A DNA stretch of 64,000 nucleotides from Ancylothrix sp. D3o. Its GTDB lineage: Bacteria; Cyanobacteriota; Cyanobacteriia; Cyanobacteriales; Oscillatoriaceae. The notes under the pieces are model-generated. The model had not been told where the DNA came from. It was given only the letters and a program-made list of their open reading frames with translations, and did no database searches. Within the stretch, counting starts at the first letter, position 1. Each line of letters starts with the position of its first letter. Both the position numbers and the translations under genes were made by a program. This document shows, piece after piece, positions 7,723-17,196 of this stretch. The stretch is from positions 1 through 64,000 of the forward strand of contig NZ_JAMXEX010000014.1 in the NCBI RefSeq assembly GCF_025370775.1, written 5' to 3'.

Positions 7723-8163
7723 ATGTCTACTGCATCAGCGCACCAAATTATCGCAGAACAAGGATTAGAAAGCGACGAGAATTGCTTAGGATTCATTGAC
7801 CATTATCAAGGCAATCCTTTATGGTTAAAAACTGTGGCGAATTTTCTGGCTGAATTAGGCTTAACTGTGACTGAGATGTTACAAAGCCAGCCTTTTTTAT
7901 TGCCTCAATATTTGCAAGATATTTTAGAGCAACCGTTGGCTTGGCTATCGGAACGCGAAAAGCAACTTTTATCTCTGTTAGCTAAAGAAGATGAGCCGCT
8001 CGCACTCGCTAAATTATTAGAAATTGCCCGGATGCCATCTTCAGATTTACTCGATAGCCTACAATCTCTTTACCGTCGTTGTTGGGTAGAAAAAAACGAA
8101 CATATTTACATGATGTCACCTCTATTGAGACAGTATATCGGACTCATAAACCGGCTTTCTTAA
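7723..8163 (+). pseudogene. Fragment of an NB-ARC type ATPase
   Basis: 146 codons with HYQGNPLWLKTVANFLAEL, which matches the GNPLALK motif near the C-terminal end of NB-ARC nucleotide-binding domains. Helical winged-helix-like sequence follows (LAWLSEREKQLLSLLAKEDE, then HIYMMSPLLRQYI). The P-loop and Walker B parts that should lie upstream are missing, replaced by transposase remains, and no WD40 or TPR repeats follow. It is therefore an internal fragment of a large cyanobacterial STAND-type protein. The ATG at 7723 is just the first one in the frame. Product unlikely to be functional. Confidence 0.55.
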
Positions 8164-8308
8164 CAAAATTTCTGTGCTCAAATCAAAGTTATTAGATAAA
8201 CCTGGTTTCTTTGGTGAAGCACAAAACAAGTTTTTTCTGTTATTCGTGAGGATGGCCCTTTTGTTAATTTGCTGGCAGATAGTGTAGCGGCTAGTTAATT
8301 AGGCGGGC

Positions 8309-8346
8309 GGCTATAGGCAGTCTACTGCTGATAGGCCGATTTTTTT
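8309..8346 (+). terminator. Terminator-like hairpin
   Basis: GGCTAT-AG-GCAG pairs with CTGC-TG-ATAGGCC around a TCTA loop, with small internal mismatches, followed by a run of seven T. It lies just after the lost-gene remnant ending near 8298. Confidence 0.5.
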
Positions 8347-8624
8347 GTGACAATTCTTATTATCTTAGCTGGGAAATTTATGGTGTTATTTGAAATAATT
8401 GGGTTATAAGTAACTCTTATATTTAAACAAAGATTACTATCATTTAATGATATAGAGTGAATTTCCCAGAAAGTCAAGCCCCCACCTGCTTTTTTTTGGG
8501 GCCGGTGAGGGGAGAAATAGAGAATAATTTTATAAAAACCTTGACGAGATATAAAAAAACTAGCTACATTTCGGGAATCTTATAAAAAGAGGCTGTAGTT
8601 CAAAGGGTGTGGCATTATAAATAC

Positions 8625-8649
8625 AGCAGGCAAGATGCACTGCGCTACT
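8625..8649. repeat. Dispersed repeat, copy A
   Basis: The 25-base sequence beginning AGCAGGCAAGATGCACTGC recurs at 9171-9195 with one mismatch. The core is a damaged palindrome of the type GCAGGC-AAGAT-GCCTGC. Confidence 0.7.
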
Positions 8650-8826
8650 GAGAAGCGGCGGTTTTTTTGGTTAAGTCGTCTTATCAGAGCCGGTCGCGTC
8701 CGCTTTCAGGATTATAAGCAAAACCGTTAATACTTTTGGGAGAGGTGTTTGACGGTTTTTATTGATGAAAAATCGGGGTGACATTGGGGTTGATTGTCCA
8801 TTAAAAGTTAAAGGAATTGTAAGGAA

Positions 8827-9045
8827 ATGTCTCAAGAAGTTAATCGAAATTCTGGGGGAGAGTTGGAGAGGGAAAGTAATATTATTAAGTCTCCCTGGGA
8901 TGAAGAGGAGCCGCCGAAAAATAAATCTTTGGGACGGAGGAAGGATCAAGCATCCAAGAGTGATGATATTACGACGATAGCGAAAGGTTTGGCTGTGGGT
9001 ATTATGTGGTCTATGTCGGGGCTGCTGGATGAGGAAAATGAGTGA
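8827..9045 (+). CDS. Small acidic hypothetical protein
   Basis: 72 residues from ATG 8827, with AAGGAA just upstream as a ribosome binding site. It is hydrophilic and charged (SPWDEEEPPKNKSLGRRKD) with a short hydrophobic stretch near the end (GLAVGIMWSMSGLL). I chose this strand over a longer opposite frame because of the start context and the natural residue composition; the opposite frame is Pro- and Phe-rich low-quality sequence. No family recognised; probably a lineage-specific cyanobacterial small protein. Confidence 0.5.
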   Translation: MSQEVNRNSGGELERESNIIKSPWDEEEPPKNKSLGRRKDQASKSDDITTIAKGLAVGIMWSMSGLLDEENE

Positions 9046-9170
9046 TTGAGGGGAGAAGAACCTAACGCCTGCAACAGATAAGGGAAGGGGGGGAAAGGCT
9101 CGTTCTGTTATTCTTGTCATTGGTTAACGCTTGGCGGTATAAAATGACAAGAACTCTATCACTCTACTTA

Positions 9171-9195
9171 AGCAGGCAAGATGCACTGCTCTACT
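9171..9195. repeat. Dispersed repeat, copy B
   Basis: Second copy of the AGCAGGCAAGATGCACTGC repeat (24 of 25 bases identical to 8625-8649), ending two bases before the start codon of the DUF1824 gene. Confidence 0.7.
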
Positions 9196-9196
9196 T

Positions 9197-9613
9197 ATGC
9201 CGCTATCTAACCCCACTAACCTCTCCCTCGCAGAAGCTCAAAAAATTCTTGAAGCTTTTAACTGTAATACTTCCAAAACCATCAACTCGGAAGAAGAAAA
9301 AGCCGAAGTAAGACAAGCATTATTATTAGTTGCCGAAAATTCTGATTATCAAATGTTAGGAATATGCGCCGGCACTCCTCAAGAAGGTTTAGCTGCTTTG
9401 CAATCTTATACTCAAGCTTTAGGCTATCAAACAAGTTTGGATATTGCCGGTGCTGTGGGGCCAATTTATATTAAATTCAACCCGAAATCAGGCTTGTGTT
9501 ATTTGAGTTCTTATGAAGGCGATTATCGCGGGGTTTTAGTTTCTTGTCAATCTTCTTACGAAGATGGAATTAACGAAATGTACGGCCATTTACCCCTAGA
9601 TTTATTCTCGTAA
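9197..9613 (+). CDS. DUF1824 family protein
   Basis: 138 residues, soluble. It has the layout I know from cyanobacterial DUF1824 proteins: an N-terminal helical part (LSLAEAQKILEAFNC), a central ENSDYQMLGICAGTPQEGL, and a C-terminal IYIKFNPKSGLCYLSSYEGD with YRGVLVSCQSSYEDG before the end. DUF1824 is essentially restricted to cyanobacteria and plants and has no firm function. Length is typical. A dispersed repeat lies immediately upstream, so the promoter must lie before or within it. The gene converges with the polysaccharide gene at 9638. Confidence 0.8.
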   Translation: MPLSNPTNLSLAEAQKILEAFNCNTSKTINSEEEKAEVRQALLLVAENSDYQMLGICAGTPQEGLAALQSYTQALGYQTSLDIAGAVGPIYIKFNPKSGLCYLSSYEGDYRGVLVSCQSSYEDGINEMYGHLPLDLFS

Positions 9614-9637
9614 TTTCGTCTTTAATAGATTTCAGAT

Positions 9638-11851
9638 TTAGGTTTTTACACCATTGGCAACCAAACCTAAAACCGGCACTTTGGCAATCTTTAAATTTTC
9701 AAATACCTGTAAAAGTGCATTGCGGTCAGTTTGGCCCAGGCGGGCAACTAAAAGTAACCCATCGGTATTTTTTGCCAAAATTTTCGCTGCTGCTACATTT
9801 AATAAAGGCGGAGAATCATAAATTACAAAATCAAACTCTTTTTCAAATTGACCCATCAAAAATTCCATTTGTCGAGAAGCTAAAAACCGGCCTCCATCCA
9901 TTTTAATTTCCCCCGCCGCTACTACAAATAAATTCTCTTGATTTGGCACTTTTTGAATCACACTTTCTGCATCTAAACCTAAATAAATTGCCTCACTTAA
10001 ACCCAGATGATTTGACAAACCCAACCGCTGCTGAACTTGAGGCTGGCGCAGATCCGCATCCACCAATAAAACGCGCCGGTTCAGCGCCGCCGCCGCCAGT
10101 GCACAATTGATAGCTACCGTAGATTTTCCATCCCCAGAAGTCGCAGAACTGATTGTTAAAGATTTAATAGGAGTCCCAAATTTTAAAAACCAAAGCTTGG
10201 TAAAAAGCACCCTAAAAGCTTCGCGAAAAGCTGACTGAGAAGTATTTTCTTTGTCAAACTTTAACCGGTTTTTTTCCTTGATAAATTCCTTGTCGGGAAT
10301 TGTACCTAAAACCGGCAACTTTAAAGTTTTTTCCAACTCATCCACCGAGTGAAAAAACCGATCTAACTTTTCTGCAACCAAAGCAGAACCCGCCCCCAAA
10401 ACCAACCCCAAAAACCCAGCCAAAGCCAGATTTTTTGGTAAATTTGGCACCACCGGCCTCGCATTTCCCTCTTTATCTTCCATCAATTCTGGTGGCGAAA
10501 TTAACTCCCAAGGAACATCTTCTTTTGCAGCCTCCAAACGCAGACTTTCTCTTTGTGCCAAAAGTTGATTTAAAGTCCGAGTAGCAATTTGTAACTCCCA
10601 CTCTAAATTAGAATATTGCTGAACTAAAACTAAAAAATCTTGCGCTTGTTTATTTAACCGGCTTTCCTCACCTACCACCGCCTTTAAACGCGCCTGTACT
10701 ACTTGAATATTATTCGCAGCATCCACAAGTTGCTGAGTCAAATTTAACCTCAGCGAATCTTGAAAAGGTAAAGTCTTTAAAGCTTGTTCTGTTCCCAGCA
10801 CTTTTTCTGCTTCTTGTTGTAACAAACTCATTAAAGTTTGCTGTTGTTCACGCAAGAACTTAACTTTGGGGTTATTTTCTGTAAATCTTGATAATTCAAT
10901 AGCAATTTGACTTTCAATGTTTTGTAAATTATTGAGCAATTTTTGATAGGCCGGTGCTTGAGTTAACGCAGAAGCCGCCAGCGCTTCATCTGGAGCTAAA
11001 CCAAGCCGACTTTGCAAAATTTCATACAGTTTTTCCTGCTGATTTAAAACTGTTTCCACCTGCAAACGTTCATTATTAATCGCCCTCATTTGCTCTGTTA
11101 ATTTTACGCCTTGAAACTGAGGTTCAATAAAATTATACTGCTGACGAAATTCTTGGATTTTTTCCTGTTGCTCATCCACACGCTTTCGCAACCCCGGAAG
11201 CTGAATTTCAATATATTTTATTGCTTGAGTGCTATCAGTTTGCCGGTCTTCCAAACTATATTTCAAATAACCTTCCGCAATTTTTTCTAAAACAAACTTT
11301 ACCTTTTCTGGATCAGAAGAGCGATAACGAATTTCTAGCAGCTTTGTTTTCTTTTGCCGCGTCACTGATAAAACTTCATCGCCACTAAATTCTTTATTAA
11401 ACAAAGACTCATAATTTAAATCTGGATATCTATCTTGCAACTCCTTAATAATAGGAGACATCACCCTGGGACTCCACAACAGCTGAATTTGAGTTTCATA
11501 ATCTAAAGTAGCGTTTGCTGTTTGCATTGCTGACATCAATTTATTGGCCGGTTCTTGTGGAGTCACCGGCTCAACCAAAAGCTGAAAACTTCCTTCATAT
11601 TTTGGCGTTTCTAATGCACTCCAAATACCGCCCATAGCAGTTACAAATGCTGCCGTACCCACAATCAAACCGCCTCGCTTTTTAAAAAGAACTAAAAGCC
11701 GGTTTAAGCCTAATTCCTGCTCATCATCCAAATCACCAGCCCGCGTAGGGTGGGCTATGGGCAGAGAAATTAATGTATCCTGTTGCAATGGATGTATTAT
11801 TTCGACATTCATGTATTGTTTCAGCATTGATGTATGGGGATTAATAGACAT
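9638..11851 (-). CDS. Wzc-like polysaccharide chain-length / tyrosine-kinase protein
   Basis: 737 residues. It begins with a Wzz-type region with a membrane segment at about residues 58-78, followed by a long periplasmic coiled coil (about 200-440). A second membrane helix (LALAGFLGLVLGAGSALVAEKL, about 478-500) leads to a cytoplasmic P-loop kinase domain: Walker A SATSGDGKSTVAI (about 567), Walker A' VLLVDADLRQPQ and Walker B FDFVIYDSPP. This is the bacterial tyrosine kinase/co-polymerase layout for exopolysaccharide assembly at the inner membrane. The C-terminus ends at GLVANGVKT without the usual tyrosine cluster, so autophosphorylation there is doubtful. It shares direction with the SLBB export protein upstream. 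Confidence 0.88.
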   Translation of the reverse strand: MSINPHTSMLKQYMNVEIIHPLQQDTLISLPIAHPTRAGDLDDEQELGLNRLLVLFKKRGGLIVGTAAFVTAMGGIWSALETPKYEGSFQLLVEPVTPQEPANKLMSAMQTANATLDYETQIQLLWSPRVMSPIIKELQDRYPDLNYESLFNKEFSGDEVLSVTRQKKTKLLEIRYRSSDPEKVKFVLEKIAEGYLKYSLEDRQTDSTQAIKYIEIQLPGLRKRVDEQQEKIQEFRQQYNFIEPQFQGVKLTEQMRAINNERLQVETVLNQQEKLYEILQSRLGLAPDEALAASALTQAPAYQKLLNNLQNIESQIAIELSRFTENNPKVKFLREQQQTLMSLLQQEAEKVLGTEQALKTLPFQDSLRLNLTQQLVDAANNIQVVQARLKAVVGEESRLNKQAQDFLVLVQQYSNLEWELQIATRTLNQLLAQRESLRLEAAKEDVPWELISPPELMEDKEGNARPVVPNLPKNLALAGFLGLVLGAGSALVAEKLDRFFHSVDELEKTLKLPVLGTIPDKEFIKEKNRLKFDKENTSQSAFREAFRVLFTKLWFLKFGTPIKSLTISSATSGDGKSTVAINCALAAAALNRRVLLVDADLRQPQVQQRLGLSNHLGLSEAIYLGLDAESVIQKVPNQENLFVVAAGEIKMDGGRFLASRQMEFLMGQFEKEFDFVIYDSPPLLNVAAAKILAKNTDGLLLVARLGQTDRNALLQVFENLKIAKVPVLGLVANGVKT

Positions 11852-11867
11852 ATTGAAAAATTAATCT

Positions 11868-11883
11868 ATCTGCGTTCATCTGC
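11868..11883 (-). repeat. Dispersed ATCTGCGTTCATCTGC repeat, short copy
   Basis: A short copy of a repeat found in at least five intergenic places in this window. It lies 17-32 bases upstream of the Wzc-like start codon. Confidence 0.6.
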
Positions 11884-11966
11884 TATAGGATGCGGTTGAA
11901 AAACCCCCCAACAAAACCGGCTCTGTTATTAGATATCCTTTCGATAGTAGATACACCCTAGAGTTT

Positions 11967-14447
11967 TTATTGGAAAATACGGAAGAAATTAAACAGAGAA
12001 AAAACTCCACCTAACGGGCTTAAAATTGATCCTAATGTATCGGTAACACCGGCCAACCCTGATTTACCAACAACCACCACATCACCGGGCCGCAAACTTG
12101 GGTTATTTTCTTCATTTAAACCCTGCTCAAAATCAATGTCAATACTACGTTTAGAAACCGTACCATTGGGATTTAAACGAATCAAATCAACCGAACCTTT
12201 ACGCGCCCGATTATTAAACCCACCGGCAGCCAAAATTGCCTGATTTAAAGGCGTATTTGGAGACAATTGCACCACCCCTGGTTTCACCACTTCTCCCACC
12301 ACATTAATCGCCATTACCTGCGGAGAAAAACTCGCCGCTGCAAGTTGATTTGCCTCAGTTTCATTCAAGGCAATTGCGGTAGGAATAACAATCGTATCAC
12401 CGGTTTGCAAAATAGCATCCTGACGCATATCTCCTGACTGCAACAACTGCCATAAATCTAAATTTAAGGTTTTTTCGTTGCCATCTCTTGTTATTCGCCG
12501 CACCTGAATTTTGCGAATATCTGCTAATTGGGTAATTCCACCGGCCACCTGAATTGCTCTTGTCACTGTTGGCAATTCTCCCGCTTTTTCTACCTTCACA
12601 ACATGAGTCCCCGGACGGGCAATTTCACCCACAACAGCCACATTCACCGGCTGCGTTTGATCTGCCGAAATATTCGCCGAAACTAATTGAGCAGCCTCGG
12701 CTAAATTTACCTCATTTGCAGTCGGAATTAGAATCGTATCTCCTTGCTGCAAAATCACATCTTGCTCTAAATTTCCACCGCGTAAAAGCTGCCATAAATC
12801 AATCGCTACCAATTGCTCAGCACCGGTTTGAGTCAGCCGACGAATTGAAATTTGCCGGATATCTGCGGATTGGGTTATTCCTCCCGCCTCACGAATTGCT
12901 CTCGTTAAAGTAGGCCGGTCGCCATTTTCACTTGCTCTAATTGTATAAGAACCCGGTTTAGAAACTTCCCCTACCACCGCAATGTTTAAAGGTTCGGTTT
13001 TTGGTGTCGAAAAACTTGAAGTTGCTACTCTGGAAGCTTCGGCTAAATTGGGATTAACAGCAGTGGGAATAAAGACAGTATCGCCATCTTGCAATGAGAT
13101 ATCTTGCCTTAAATCACCCTCTCTTAATAATGCCCATAAATCGACAGCAATAATTTGATCAGCACCATTTCTTTGAGGCCGGCGTACCAAAACTTGCCGC
13201 AAAGCTGCGGTTTGATTTATTCCTCCAGCTAGTTGTATTGCCTGAGTTAATGTTGGAAATTGAATGCCACCTTTACCATCGCTTCCACTCAACCCCATTG
13301 TATAAGAACCAGGCCGGTTCACTTCTCCTGAAATTGCCACTTTTAAAGGTCTAGGTGCGAGTAAACTCACCGTAACAATTGGTTCTCTGATGTAATAACT
13401 ATAAGCTGAAGAAATAACGGCGCTTGCTCTTTCTAAGGTGAGTCCTTTAAGATCAACTTTGCCAATTAAAGGTAAGTTGATTGCGCCATTGACTAAAACT
13501 TGAAATTCTCCCGAATATTCAGGCACATTTAAAATATCTAAACGAATGCGATCTCCTGCTCCTAAAGTATAATCAGTTTCAACTGCCTGTAATGCGCTGA
13601 GGGTTGGTTGCAAGCTAAAACCTTGCGGTGGTTGTGTGAATACCGGCATAGATGAGCGAATGTCAACCGGTGGCGGTGGTGAATTTTGGGGCCGGTTTGC
13701 CACCGGCATCGAGGGCGATAATTGGCCGGTTTTCAACAAAGCTTGATGCACAAATGCCGCTATTTCTGCTCGCGTTGCAACTTGGGAAGGATTGAGTAAA
13801 CGCACATTTGGATAACTGACAACCAGCCGGTTTTCTACCGCCGCCGCTACACTATTTCGCAATGAAACAGGAATTGCTGCTGCATCTTCAAAATAAGCGT
13901 TTAAATTTTCTGGTTTAACTGTGGTTGCTTGTAATTTTAAACCTTCCACCAAAGCCGTTAAAGCTTCAAGACGGGTAATGTTTTGGGTGGGGTTAAAAAG
14001 GTTAGAGTTAGAATTGAAAAATCCCATTTGATAAGATTTTTGAATAGCATTATAGGCCCAATAATCTGCCGGTACATCGGCAAATTTTCCAGCACCACGA
14101 ATAGGATTTTGTGGGAAAGCTTGTTGAATAATGGTAGCAAATTGAGCGCGATTCACCGGCAACTCAGGGCGAAAATTACTATCAGAAAAACTTGAAAAAA
14201 TTCCCCGTGCGATTAAAGGTTGAATAAAACTTTTTGCCCAATGGTTTTGAATATCAGCCGCGAGTACCGGCAATTGTGCCACCGGCGATTGATTTGAGGC
14301 TGATGTAGGAGTGCCGGCGTTAACAATAAACTTACTCGCATCGGGCGTATTTTCTGCAAAAGCCAGACTAGAATAAGCACTTGCAGTTAGACTCAAATTT
14401 TGAGCAATAAAAGCCAACACAAGATAAAAAATAATTGAAGTTCGCAT
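11967..14447 (-). CDS. Polysaccharide export protein with SLH and SLBB domains
   Basis: A Sec signal peptide (hydrophobic FYLVLAFIAQ) opens the protein. Three S-layer-homology-like repeats follow (FIQPLIARGIFSSFSDSNF; PADYWAYNAIQKSYQMGFF; VAAAVENRLVVSYPN). Next come a poly-export domain (YTLGAGDRIRLDILNVPEYS, then VNGAINLPLIGKVDLKGLTL) and four SLBB domains, each ending in a GDTVFIP-like motif. This is a Wza-like outer-membrane export protein whose SLH part could bind peptidoglycan-linked polymer or a porin-like partner. I chose ATG 14447 over the upstream TTG 14468 because it places the signal peptide directly at the start. It works with the Wzc-like protein downstream. Confidence 0.88.
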   Translation of the reverse strand: MRTSIIFYLVLAFIAQNLSLTASAYSSLAFAENTPDASKFIVNAGTPTSASNQSPVAQLPVLAADIQNHWAKSFIQPLIARGIFSSFSDSNFRPELPVNRAQFATIIQQAFPQNPIRGAGKFADVPADYWAYNAIQKSYQMGFFNSNSNLFNPTQNITRLEALTALVEGLKLQATTVKPENLNAYFEDAAAIPVSLRNSVAAAVENRLVVSYPNVRLLNPSQVATRAEIAAFVHQALLKTGQLSPSMPVANRPQNSPPPPVDIRSSMPVFTQPPQGFSLQPTLSALQAVETDYTLGAGDRIRLDILNVPEYSGEFQVLVNGAINLPLIGKVDLKGLTLERASAVISSAYSYYIREPIVTVSLLAPRPLKVAISGEVNRPGSYTMGLSGSDGKGGIQFPTLTQAIQLAGGINQTAALRQVLVRRPQRNGADQIIAVDLWALLREGDLRQDISLQDGDTVFIPTAVNPNLAEASRVATSSFSTPKTEPLNIAVVGEVSKPGSYTIRASENGDRPTLTRAIREAGGITQSADIRQISIRRLTQTGAEQLVAIDLWQLLRGGNLEQDVILQQGDTILIPTANEVNLAEAAQLVSANISADQTQPVNVAVVGEIARPGTHVVKVEKAGELPTVTRAIQVAGGITQLADIRKIQVRRITRDGNEKTLNLDLWQLLQSGDMRQDAILQTGDTIVIPTAIALNETEANQLAAASFSPQVMAINVVGEVVKPGVVQLSPNTPLNQAILAAGGFNNRARKGSVDLIRLNPNGTVSKRSIDIDFEQGLNEENNPSLRPGDVVVVGKSGLAGVTDTLGSILSPLGGVFSLFNFFRIFQ

Positions 14448-14616
14448 AAAGGTAGCGTTGATACTCAAGAAATGTTAAAAAAGCACAAGAACAGACCTCA
14501 GTTTTGAAATATTTCTACCCAATGCTGAGTTTTGTTGCAAGCGCTACCTACCAATACCTCAATCAATCTGACTATCAGGATAATTTATAATCGTCCCGTA
14601 TTCTGCCAAACCATCA

Positions 14617-16344
14617 CTACTTTACCCTTTCTGGAAAACGCACTTTAAAAGTTGAACCTTTGCCCACTTCACTCTCTACAGAAAGAGTGGCATTCAACAT
14701 TTCACACAAACGCTGACTTATCGCCAAACCCAAGCCGGTGCCTCCATATTTACGAGTTGTAGATACATCTGCTTGAGTAAAAGGTTTAAAAATTTGCTCA
14801 ATTTGTTCTGGGGACATCCCAATGCCAGTATCGTTGACTTCAAAAACAATAAACGAACAAGGATAAAGAAAAAGATCCGCATCTTCTTTTGTGTGTTCAA
14901 TTGCCGGTTTTTCTTCTTCTCGTTTTGCCGTCAGAGTAATCTTGCCTTCGTCGGTAAATTTAGCCGCATTACTGATTAAATTCAACAACACCTGCCTCAC
15001 TTTCGTCAAATCAGAGTGCATTACACCTAGATCGCTGGGGCAATTTACCTCAAGAAAATTCTGATTTTTGCTAACAAGCGGTTGCACCGTAATCACCACA
15101 TCTTGAATCAAATGGTCGATATCAATCTCTTCTAAATAGATCGTTACCTGACCGGCCTCAATTTTAGAAATATCCAAAATATCGCTAATCATCGTTAGCA
15201 AATGCCGGCCCGCCGTTTGGATATTTTCTAAATCCGGTATCAACTCCTCCGCCTCCAAATCCTCCGCCTCCTCTTGCAGCATTTCGCTATAGCCAAGAAT
15301 TGCATTTAAAGGCGTGCGGAGTTCGTGACTCATATTTGCCAAAAATACACTTTTTGCTCGATTTGCAGTTTCCGCCTTATAGGCAGTTTCTTGCAACTCT
15401 TCTGTATATTCTCTCACCCGTTTAATCAATTCATTAAGCGAAGTCGCCAACTGTCCAACTTCATCCGCCGTCGTCACCGGCGCTTGCAATTCAAAATTAG
15501 ATTCCGAGGTAACTTGCTGGGCAATTTTAGTCGTCATCTCTATCGGTTTAGCAATTGCCTTGCTGGCATATTTAATCAACAAAGAAGCCAGCCCAATAGA
15601 CACCAAAAAACTCGCCATTAAAATTCCAAACCCCAGCTTTTCTGCTTTTTCATAGGCCATAAATTCTGCCTGGGCGCGACTCCGCAAATCCCGTGCCTGA
15701 GACTCAGATTGATTAGCTAAAACTTTAAGATTTTTCGCTTCAGAATTATTGCCAAAAACAATCAAGCTTTGGGCCACTTTTCGGGCCTGTTCTTTTTGTT
15801 GGGCTGTTTGAATTCTTTTTAAAATGCCCTCCATTTTTTGAGAATAGGCTTGCAAGGATTTTTTATAACTTTTGCAAAGCTTTATCAGTTCTTGGGTGTC
15901 ATATTTTGAACCATAATCCGCTCGATCCAGCAAGTCTTGAAACTCGGTTAAGCGCTGGTCAATTTCCGTGATTTTGCCCCGCCATTCCTCCACATCTTTT
16001 TGAAAATTTTGCCCAGAAGCAAGATAACTTCCGTAGCGGGGTTGCTGCGCTTTTGCCTGCCAAACCACCCCGTTAATATGTGTTAAATAATCGGCCCGTT
16101 CTAAATCGCGGCCTAATTGGATTCTAATTTGATTTTTATAAGAGGTTTCAATAAAACGACCCGTTAAACCCCCAACAATCGCAATACTGATAGCCAGCGA
16201 CGAAGCAAGACTAATTTTTTGTCGCACATTTAAACGGCCAAAAAGCCACTGCAAGCCCTTTGACAAAAAGTGACCACGCACCGGCACCGAAGTGTCGTTC
16301 CCCGTAAAGCTATCTTTCATTTCATTTAGATTGTGGGAAGCCAT
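14617..16344 (-). CDS. Membrane sensor histidine kinase
   Basis: 575 residues. Transmembrane helix 1 lies at about residues 42-62, an extracytoplasmic helical sensor domain spans about 65-235, and transmembrane helix 2 is at about 238-258. HAMP follows, then a HisKA dimerisation domain with the phospho-accepting His in FLANMSHELRTPLNAILGY (about residue 341). The ATPase domain shows the N box (NLISNAAKFTDEGKI), G1 (FEVNDTGIGMSPEQ) and G2 (GGTGLGLAISQRL). All catalytic motifs look intact. There is no receiver domain and no adjacent response regulator, so the partner is elsewhere. The ligand cannot be told from sequence. It is transcribed away from clpP. Confidence 0.93.
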   Translation of the reverse strand: MASHNLNEMKDSFTGNDTSVPVRGHFLSKGLQWLFGRLNVRQKISLASSLAISIAIVGGLTGRFIETSYKNQIRIQLGRDLERADYLTHINGVVWQAKAQQPRYGSYLASGQNFQKDVEEWRGKITEIDQRLTEFQDLLDRADYGSKYDTQELIKLCKSYKKSLQAYSQKMEGILKRIQTAQQKEQARKVAQSLIVFGNNSEAKNLKVLANQSESQARDLRSRAQAEFMAYEKAEKLGFGILMASFLVSIGLASLLIKYASKAIAKPIEMTTKIAQQVTSESNFELQAPVTTADEVGQLATSLNELIKRVREYTEELQETAYKAETANRAKSVFLANMSHELRTPLNAILGYSEMLQEEAEDLEAEELIPDLENIQTAGRHLLTMISDILDISKIEAGQVTIYLEEIDIDHLIQDVVITVQPLVSKNQNFLEVNCPSDLGVMHSDLTKVRQVLLNLISNAAKFTDEGKITLTAKREEEKPAIEHTKEDADLFLYPCSFIVFEVNDTGIGMSPEQIEQIFKPFTQADVSTTRKYGGTGLGLAISQRLCEMLNATLSVESEVGKGSTFKVRFPERVK

Positions 16345-16536
16345 CGGACACCCCCTAAGTTAAACACCGAGCCAATTGTCAATATTATCGCAGTCAACCC
16401 TCATCATCATGTCACATAGCCTGGGAGAGGCCCATAAATTTGCGCCTTCCCCAGTCGGAAACCTCACCAAAGGCAAGTCCCTTGAAACTCGTACAATTGT
16501 TAATAATTAAAAATAGTTGCGTGAACGAGCAGGCCC

Positions 16537-17145
16537 ATGATACCTATTGTTATTGAACAGTCCGGTCGAGGCGAACGTGCTTTCGACATCTACTCCCGGC
16601 TTTTGCGTGAGCGCATCATCTTCCTCGGACAAGCCATCGACTCCGATCTGGCTAATTTGATTGTCGCTCAGTTACTTTTTCTCGAAGCCGAAGATCCAGA
16701 AAAAGACATCTATCTCTACATCAACTCGCCCGGAGGGTCAGTTACAGCCGGCATGGGCATTTTGGACACCATGAACCACATCCGCCCCGATGTTTCCACC
16801 ATTTGCGTCGGTTTAGCGGCCAGCATGGGTGCATTTTTGCTCAGTGCCGGTGCCAAAGGCAAGCGCATGAGTCTCCCCCACTCGCGGATTATGATTCACC
16901 AACCCCTCGGCGGTGCCCAAGGCCAAGCTACCGACATTGAAATTCAGGCTAAAGAAATTCTCTATCACAAACGCCGCCTGAATGAATTTTTGGCCGCCCA
17001 CACCGGCCAACCCATCGAAAAAATTACCGAAGACACCGAACGCGACTTTTTTATGTCTGCCGAAGAGTCCAAAAATTACGGACTCATCGACCAGGTAATT
17101 GACCGGCGTCCTTCAGCCCAGCGTCCCGTCGCCGCTGTTAGCTAA
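16537..17145 (+). CDS. clpP: ATP-dependent Clp protease proteolytic subunit
   Basis: 202 residues, the normal ClpP length. The catalytic triad is intact: Ser96 in [11 protein letters not shown], His121 in [13 protein letters not shown], Asp170 in TERDFFMS. ClpP forms tetradecameric cytosolic chambers that degrade proteins fed by ClpX or ClpC. Cyanobacteria carry several ClpP copies plus ClpR, and I cannot tell which numbered paralogue this is. No clpX follows, so it is not the ClpP-ClpX pair. The gene is followed by a long perfect inverted repeat that probably ends transcription. Confidence 0.95.
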   Translation: MIPIVIEQSGRGERAFDIYSRLLRERIIFLGQAIDSDLANLIVAQLLFLEAEDPEKDIYLYINSPGGSVTAGMGILDTMNHIRPDVSTICVGLAASMGAFLLSAGAKGKRMSLPHSRIMIHQPLGGAQGQATDIEIQAKEILYHKRRLNEFLAAHTGQPIEKITEDTERDFFMSAEESKNYGLIDQVIDRRPSAQRPVAAVS

Positions 17146-17196
17146 ATTGATTCGGGCCGGTCTAACCAAAAGAACCCTTCTTTAGCAGGCTTACAC

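Larger units (their letters stand above)
8164..8826. other. Intergenic remains with hairpin and repeat
   Basis: About 660 bases with no complete gene. A short open remnant (FSVIREDGPFVNLLADSVAA, stop near 8298) is the end of some lost gene. It is followed by an imperfect hairpin with a T run (8309-8346), and a dispersed palindromic repeat lies at 8625-8649. Otherwise nothing recognisable. Confidence 0.5.

Noticed and set aside
7605-7796. 63-codon minus-strand frame with a plausible C-terminal end (FEFIAIAN)
   Set aside because: It overlaps the NB-ARC fragment in antisense, and its only coding-like part is about 30 codons long with no family match.
8671-9120. 149-codon open frame on the minus strand
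   Set aside because: Composition is Phe/Pro/Arg-rich with no motif, and it overlaps the better-supported plus-strand gene at 8827 with its ribosome binding site.
12554-12913. 119-codon plus-strand frame
   Set aside because: It is an antisense shadow of the SLBB export gene, whose domains are unmistakable.
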